The notes under the pieces were generated by a model that saw only the letters and a list, made by a program, of their open reading frames with translations, made no database searches and was not told the origin of the DNA. Below, one piece after another: positions 5,359 through 9,132 of a stretch of 9,132 nt of DNA. The DNA comes from CAYJCL01 sp964370475. GTDB lineage: Bacteria; Bacillota_I; Bacilli_A; RF39; UBA660. Position 1 is the first letter of the stretch. Each line of letters opens with the position of its first letter. The translations under genes were made by a program, and so were the position numbers. The stretch spans positions 1-9,132 of the forward strand of contig CAYJJI010000029.1 in NCBI GenBank assembly GCA_964370475.1, written 5' to 3'.

Positions 5359-6321
5359 ATGGGATTATTTAATAAGATTAAAGATATATTATTTGTAGAT
5401 GAGGAAAGTGAACTTCCTGTTATTGATAAGAAAGAGGAAGTTAAACAAGAAGAGAAAGTTAATAGACAATCTTTATCTAATTTTTTAGAATCTGATGAAG
5501 ATATAATACCTAAGGAAGTTCCAAGAAAAACTTCTCCTTTTGTAGCTTTTGATGAAGATGAATTTGATAAAGTTAATAGAACTGTTGAGAGAGATGTTCC
5601 TCGTAGGGAAACAGGCTTGAGAAGTGAACAAAATGTAGATATGTATTCTAGGGAAAATAATAATCGTGAGACAGTTAATAGGGAAGTAACTAGAGAGACT
5701 TTAATTAGAGAAGCTTTGGTGAAAAGAGAACCTTTAAATAGAAGAGAAAGTACTTTTAATGAAAGTTATTCAAGACCTAGTCATCCTCAACCTTCTAAAC
5801 CGAAGTATGATTATAAAAAATTAGATATAAAGAAAAGTGTTGATAAGACGCCTTTTAAACCCTCTCCAGTTGTTTCTCCAGTATATGGTGTTTTAAATAA
5901 AAATTATAAGGAAGAAGAAATTGTTGAAAGAAAGAATCCTTCTCTTAATGTAAGAAATGTTGATAAAGTAATGGATAAAGCTTTAGGAATTGTAGAGGAT
6001 ACTCCTGTTATAGTTGAAGAAGAAGTTATTACAAGAACTCATATACCTGATACAAGTATTGATGATTTAATTTTAGATGGTTTTAATGAGACTGTTGTTG
6101 ATAATGAAATTTTTGGTAATATAAAAGAAAATAATGATAATAATAAAGATAGTGTAGTAATTGAAGATTTCACTAGTGAATTAGTTGATGAACATACTAG
6201 TGCTTTAGAAATACTTGATGATATTGAAAAGGAATTAAGTAAACAAAACACTGATAGTAGTGAAGGTGATTTATTTAATTTAATAGATTCTATGTATGAG
6301 AATAGAAAGGATGAAGAATAG
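5359..6321 (+). CDS. Disordered protein with N-terminal amphipathic helix and PFKPSPVVSPVYG motif
   Basis: A 320-residue, highly charged protein. It opens with MGLFNKIKDILF, an amphipathic helix of the kind that tethers proteins to the inner membrane surface (compare the start of SepF). There follow acidic stretches, an Arg/Glu-rich section at roughly 70-130 with repeated N-R-E, T-R-E and R-R-E units, and a Pro/Ser/Lys linker. A conspicuously hydrophobic, ordered-looking motif PFKPSPVVSPVYGVLNKNY lies at 165-183. The C-terminal acidic part contains HTSALEILDDIEKELS and LFNLIDSMYEN, likely short helices. No enzyme domain or transmembrane helix is visible. The motif recalls Ser-Pro-x-Tyr-Gly segments that I associate, without being able to check, with linkers of Firmicutes DNA translocases and division proteins. 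Ribosome site GGAAGGTG (5346-5353). The stop shares its last base with the next gene's GTG. Function not assigned; a cytoplasmic membrane-associated scaffold is my inference. Confidence 0.8.
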   Translation: MGLFNKIKDILFVDEESELPVIDKKEEVKQEEKVNRQSLSNFLESDEDIIPKEVPRKTSPFVAFDEDEFDKVNRTVERDVPRRETGLRSEQNVDMYSRENNNRETVNREVTRETLIREALVKREPLNRRESTFNESYSRPSHPQPSKPKYDYKKLDIKKSVDKTPFKPSPVVSPVYGVLNKNYKEEEIVERKNPSLNVRNVDKVMDKALGIVEDTPVIVEEEVITRTHIPDTSIDDLILDGFNETVVDNEIFGNIKENNDNNKDSVVIEDFTSELVDEHTSALEILDDIEKELSKQNTDSSEGDLFNLIDSMYENRKDEE

Positions 6322-6608
6322 TGGTTGATGCTTTACAAGTTTACTTGCCGTTAGTTATTTATGTTTTATTAATCATAATATTAATTATAGGTATTATTTT
6401 AGGGATCAAGTCGATTAAGACTTTATCTAAAGTAGAAAAAGTAGTAGATGATGTTAATGATAAAGTGCAAGCTTTGAATGGTTTTTTTAACATTATTGAT
6501 TTTACAACTGATAAGTTAGTATCTTTAACTGATCATCTTGTTGATGGTGTGACAAATATTTTTGGAAAGTTTTTTAAAAAGAAAGTTAGAAAAGGAGAAG
6601 ATGAATAA
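6321..6608 (+). CDS. YtxG-like DUF948 membrane protein
   Basis: A 95-residue protein with one N-terminal membrane helix (LPLVIYVLLIIILIIGIILGI, given here only to about residue 29) followed by an amphipathic helical region rich in Val, Asp and Lys (KTLSKVEKVVDDVNDKVQAL) and a basic tail (FGKFFKKKVRKG). This single-helix plus coiled-coil layout is that of DUF948/YtxG proteins of Bacilli, general-stress-associated and of unknown biochemical role. The start is GTG 6321, overlapping the previous stop by one base (TAGTG), with AAAGG about 10 bases upstream. Being just upstream of a YtxH-type gene, as ytxG-ytxH in Bacillus, supports the call. Confidence 0.7.
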   Translation: MVDALQVYLPLVIYVLLIIILIIGIILGIKSIKTLSKVEKVVDDVNDKVQALNGFFNIIDFTTDKLVSLTDHLVDGVTNIFGKFFKKKVRKGEDE

Positions 6609-7021
6609 TGGCTAATAATGGATTAGGAAAGTTTTTAATAGGTTTAGGTGTTGGTGTTGGACTTGGAGTTTTATTTGCTCCTAAGAGTGGTTCTGAAACT
6701 AGAGCTGAATTAAAAGCTAAGATTGAAGAGTTAGTTGAAAAAGTTAAATCTATAGATTTTTCTGAAGTTAAAAATAATGTTTTGGATAAAGTTGAAGAAA
6801 TTAAAAATGATTTAACTGGTTTAGAAGAAGAAAATGTTTTATTAAAAGAAAAATCTAAAGCTGGAGCTTTAGTAAAAAAAACAGCTCAATTAAGTAAATT
6901 AGCTACTGAAACTGGTTCAGATGATATTATAAAATTATCTGAAGAGTTAAGTGATAAAAGTAATAAGGTTTATGCTGATGTAGTTAAAAGAATTGATAAG
7001 GAAAAAAAGAAAGATAAATAA
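6608..7021 (+). CDS. YtxH-domain protein
   Basis: A 137-residue protein. Residues about 6-27 form a Gly-rich membrane helix (FLIGLGVGVGLGVLFAPKSG) ending in the A-P-K-S-G-x-E-T-R signature of the YtxH family (PF12732). Downstream is a long Lys/Glu-rich coiled-coil region with an apparent hydrophobic repeat (IEELVEKVKSID, VLDKVEEIKND, EELSDKSNKVY) and a Lys-rich end. YtxH-type proteins are membrane-anchored, often stress-induced, and of unknown mechanism. ATG 6608 overlaps the previous stop by one base (TAATG), with AAAGGAG 10 bases before it, so the two are translationally coupled. The TAA stop is in the stem of the following terminator, closing the operon. Confidence 0.85.
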   Translation: MANNGLGKFLIGLGVGVGLGVLFAPKSGSETRAELKAKIEELVEKVKSIDFSEVKNNVLDKVEEIKNDLTGLEEENVLLKEKSKAGALVKKTAQLSKLATETGSDDIIKLSEELSDKSNKVYADVVKRIDKEKKKDK

Positions 7022-7043
7022 TCTCTTATGAGATTATTTTTTT
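7017..7043 (+). terminator. Rho-independent terminator of the operon
   Basis: A perfect 9-base stem AATAATCTC / GAGATTATT with loop TTAT, followed by five further T (7039-7043). It overlaps the stop codon of the YtxH-domain gene. Confidence 0.9.
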
Positions 7044-7065
7044 GTTGTAAAGTTTATATATAATA

Positions 7066-7094
7066 TTGATTTTATATTGTAATAATGCTATTAT
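7066..7094 (+). promoter_or_regulatory. Sigma-A-type promoter for the repeat-domain surface protein
   Basis: TTGATT (7066-7071), 17-base spacer, TATTAT (7089-7094) preceded by TGC as an extended -10. Four of six and five of six consensus positions with ideal spacing. Transcript start near 7101, followed by the ribosome site TAGGAG (7107-7112). Confidence 0.7.
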
Positions 7095-7121
7095 TGATAG
7101 TAGGAATAGGAGTTGCTTTTT

Positions 7122-9029
7122 GTGAAGAAAATGCTTAAAAGTGCTATATGTGCTGTATGTTTAGTTATTGGTTTAACATTTATGAATATGGATACTAGTA
7201 ATGGAATTTATCAAGAAACTTATTATGAAGAGAGTTATGCTAATGCCATAGTAGATCCAGTTATAACTAAGATTGATACCTCTGGAACTGATTTAGTTAA
7301 ATTAACTTTAACTAAAGGATCTTATGATTTTGATGAAATTATCTTTAGAGATCTTAGTAATATAGGTAATTCTATTATTATTCCTTTAGCTAATAATAAT
7401 ACTACTCAATATGCTAGTGTTAGAGATGGTGTCTATCAAGTTATAATTAGAGATTCATCTTCTAGATATACAACTTTTTCTACTCAAATAACTATTAATA
7501 CTTCTTGTACTAATGAAGTCAAATCTAATGTAAAAGGTGTAGTTGAGTTCGAAAGATGTGCGAAGTATTATGGTGTAGATGGTAATGCTACACTTGAAAT
7601 TGGTGGAGCTGCTCCTACGTGTGCATCAGGGTATGTATTAAAAAGTACTGATTATAATGATACAATTACTTATAATGAATGTGCTTCTTTAGATAAAAGT
7701 GACTTAACTACTTATGGTGTAAGTTATCGTTATTGTACAATGAAATTTGAATATGAGTGTGTAGCATCAACTACTGATAATAGTTCTAATTTGGCTAGTT
7801 TATCACTTTCTGGAATGAAGCCTTCATTTAGTCCTAGTACTTATAGTTATTCTGCTAGTACTTCTTCATCGAGTGTTGAGGTTAATGCTACTCTAAATAA
7901 TGATGGATCTAGTTTTGTAGATGGATATGGACCTAGAACTGTAAGTTTGGGATATGGAACAAACAATGTTTTAGTTAAAGTTAAGAGTTCTTCTGGGAAT
8001 ATTACTACTTATACTATCAAGGTAAGTAGATCTGATACTAGAGATACTACTAATACTGTAAATTCATTAAATATTGGTAGTACACCATTTAATGAAACTT
8101 TTAATTCTAATACTAACAGTTATACTGTTTCAGTAGATCAAAGTGTTAGTGAAATATTTGTTAATGCTGAGTTAACATCTGGTAATTCTTCGTTTTTAGA
8201 TGGTTTTGGACCTCGTAGAGTTACTTTAGATGAAGGTGTTAATGCAGTTTATATTAAAGTTAAAAGTGAATCTGGTTCTGTACGTATTTATACTATAGAA
8301 GTTAGACGTGGTGAATCTGAAGAAGTAGTTGAAAATAAGATTTATTTAAAAAATATAAATATTGATACTGATGATGATAGTATTGTATTAAAACCTGATT
8401 TTAAAGAAGATATATTTCAATATAATTTGACTGTTCCTAATGATGTAACTATATTATTAATTAAAGCTACTGCTGATGATAATGATCATGAAGTTGTTAT
8501 AGAAGGTAATAAAGATTATGTTGTTGGAGATAATTTAGTTAAAATTATCGTTACTGATCCTGAAACGGAACAGAATAGAGTTTATGAGATTCATGTTAAT
8601 AGATTAGAGAAGAATTTAGAGATTGATACTGATAGTTCTTTAAAAAATCTTGAAATTGAAGGTTATGATATTAAGTTTAATGCAGAAACTACTACTTATA
8701 ATATTAAATTAAAAGAAGGTAGTAAAGAGCTATCAATTATTGCAACACCTAATAGCGAAAGATCTAGTATTGAAATAATTGATAATGTTGATTTAAAAGT
8801 TAAGAGTGAAGTTATTGTTAGAGTTAATGCTGAGGATGGAACTTTTACTGATTATAAAGTTTTCATAGAAGGTATTGATTCTGGTACTAATATGTTCTTA
8901 ATAGTTATTATTGTATTAATTATTGTTTTAGCTTTAGTTTACTTAGTGTTAAGAATGTTAGGTTATAGGATTGTAATTAATACTGATATGTTTAAGTCAA
9001 TGTTTAAAGGTAAATCAAAAAAGAAATAA
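7122..9029 (+). CDS. Secreted, C-terminally membrane-anchored protein with four Cadherin-like beta-sandwich repeats
   Basis: A 635-residue protein. It begins MKKMLKSAICAVCLVIGLTF, a signal-peptide-like helix. ANA at 40-42 is a possible cleavage site, though far from the hydrophobic core. An N-terminal domain to about 220 holds six Cys (129, 146, 167, 187, 205, 213), enough for three disulfides. Four repeats of the PF12733 Cadherin-like beta-sandwich type follow at about 224-303, 313-396, 409-494 and 507-584, each opening L-x-x-L/I and closing Y-x-I-x-V-x-R or similar. Repeats 1 and 2 share S-F-x-D-G-x-G-P-R (264-272, 357-365), lost in repeats 3 and 4. A membrane helix spans about 591-613, then a short basic tail ending GKSKKK, giving type I topology with most of the protein outside. 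There is no LPXTG. GTG 7122 is chosen because TAGGAG (7107-7112) directly abuts the upstream TTG 7113. Its own promoter and the preceding terminator make it a single-gene unit. Likely a surface adhesion or wall-spanning protein (inference). Confidence 0.85.
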   Translation: MKKMLKSAICAVCLVIGLTFMNMDTSNGIYQETYYEESYANAIVDPVITKIDTSGTDLVKLTLTKGSYDFDEIIFRDLSNIGNSIIIPLANNNTTQYASVRDGVYQVIIRDSSSRYTTFSTQITINTSCTNEVKSNVKGVVEFERCAKYYGVDGNATLEIGGAAPTCASGYVLKSTDYNDTITYNECASLDKSDLTTYGVSYRYCTMKFEYECVASTTDNSSNLASLSLSGMKPSFSPSTYSYSASTSSSSVEVNATLNNDGSSFVDGYGPRTVSLGYGTNNVLVKVKSSSGNITTYTIKVSRSDTRDTTNTVNSLNIGSTPFNETFNSNTNSYTVSVDQSVSEIFVNAELTSGNSSFLDGFGPRRVTLDEGVNAVYIKVKSESGSVRIYTIEVRRGESEEVVENKIYLKNINIDTDDDSIVLKPDFKEDIFQYNLTVPNDVTILLIKATADDNDHEVVIEGNKDYVVGDNLVKIIVTDPETEQNRVYEIHVNRLEKNLEIDTDSSLKNLEIEGYDIKFNAETTTYNIKLKEGSKELSIIATPNSERSSIEIIDNVDLKVKSEVIVRVNAEDGTFTDYKVFIEGIDSGTNMFLIVIIVLIIVLALVYLVLRMLGYRIVINTDMFKSMFKGKSKKK

Positions 9030-9030
9030 C

Positions 9031-9058
9031 TTGATTATTTATCTAGATATGATAAAAT
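9031..9058 (+). promoter_or_regulatory. Promoter of the riboswitch-like leader
   Basis: TTGATT (9031-9036), 16-base spacer, TAAAAT (9053-9058) preceded by TGA as an extended -10. Transcript start near 9065. No good protein start follows within the window, which suits a structured leader RNA. Confidence 0.6.
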
Positions 9059-9090
9059 ATTATTAATCAATGAAGAAGGAATTTACAACT

Positions 9091-9132
9091 CTGGAGTTGA
9101 AACGTTATTCGCGTTAAGAATTAAGTGTATGA
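9091..9132 (+). ncRNA. Possible tetrahydrofolate (THF) riboswitch, 5' part only
   Basis: GGAG at 9093-9096, then after 12 bases TCGCGTTAAG (9109-9118), then AATTAAGTGTAT and GA at the window edge. This order resembles the 5' half of THF (folT-type) riboswitches as I remember them: a GGAG P1 strand, GCGTTAAG joining P2 and P3, a variable P3 strand and GAATGGGA. Such aptamers bind reduced folates and control folate transport or synthesis genes in Firmicutes. Only about half the aptamer is present, the AGTAG stretch after GGAG is not well matched, and the rest lies outside the window, so this is a pattern match, not proof. Confidence 0.5.

Noticed and set aside
6039..6251. Minus-strand frame of 70 codons rich in Ser and Leu
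   Set aside because: Antisense to the acidic end of the gene at 5359-6321, with no ribosome site.
9024..9040. Hairpin AAATAA / TTATTT after the surface-protein gene
   Set aside because: Six A/T pairs only and no T-run behind it, so not a credible terminator. It also overlaps the next promoter.
9069..9116. Short frame ATG AAG AAG through TAA (15 codons) in the right-edge leader
   Set aside because: No ribosome site and very short. The region fits a structured leader better.

Overview
The window is AT-rich Firmicutes-type DNA. Coding sequence is dominated by A/T-ending codons, spacing is tight, and most genes have clear AGGAGG-like ribosome sites. TGG encodes Trp (for example the Pro-Trp-Pro of TrmB) and TGA acts as a stop (trmB, cse60), so this is the standard bacterial code rather than the Mycoplasma code. 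The gene families present (TrmB, MurJ/YtgP-type flippase, Cse60, YtxG, YtxH, Cadherin-like repeat surface protein) fit an uncultured low-GC Bacilli lineage of the gut RF39/Erysipelotrichia kind. That placement is inference. A run of 100 N marks a scaffold join, so this is a draft, probably metagenome-derived assembly.

Left part (1-1598, minus strand): a stand-alone ATP-grasp enzyme of the sugar-transfer-associated type, followed 20 bases later by a small multi-pass membrane protein whose Gln/Pro-rich tail runs off the left edge. Each has its own extended -10 promoter. Divergent from it on the plus strand (1676-3503) are a 58-residue Cse60-family protein and a 14-helix MurJ/SpoVB-type flippase.

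Middle (3500-3990, minus strand): a small Gln/Met/Pro-rich coiled-coil protein whose gene is split by the 100-N gap. The gap is flanked by two identical 55-base copies. Collapsing them gives one clean 111-114 codon frame, so the gap looks like an assembly artefact or an unresolved tandem repeat. Its terminator lies inside the 3' end of the convergent flippase gene.

Right part (3992-7043, plus strand): trmB, then a likely operon with its own promoter and a palindromic operator-like site: a lipoprotein of unknown family, a disordered protein with an N-terminal amphipathic helix and a PFKPSPVVSPVYG motif, a YtxG-like (DUF948) protein and a YtxH-like protein, closed by a strong terminator. The last three genes are nearly or actually overlapping, which suggests a membrane-associated set made together.

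Far right (7066-9132): a monocistronic gene with a near-consensus promoter, encoding a 635-residue secreted, C-terminally membrane-anchored protein with four Cadherin-like beta-sandwich repeats. After it come a new promoter and a leader that resembles the start of a tetrahydrofolate (THF) riboswitch, cut off by the window edge. The most interesting items are this truncated riboswitch, the 55-base duplication around the gap, the palindrome in front of the lipoprotein operon, the SPVYG-motif protein and the repeat-domain surface protein.
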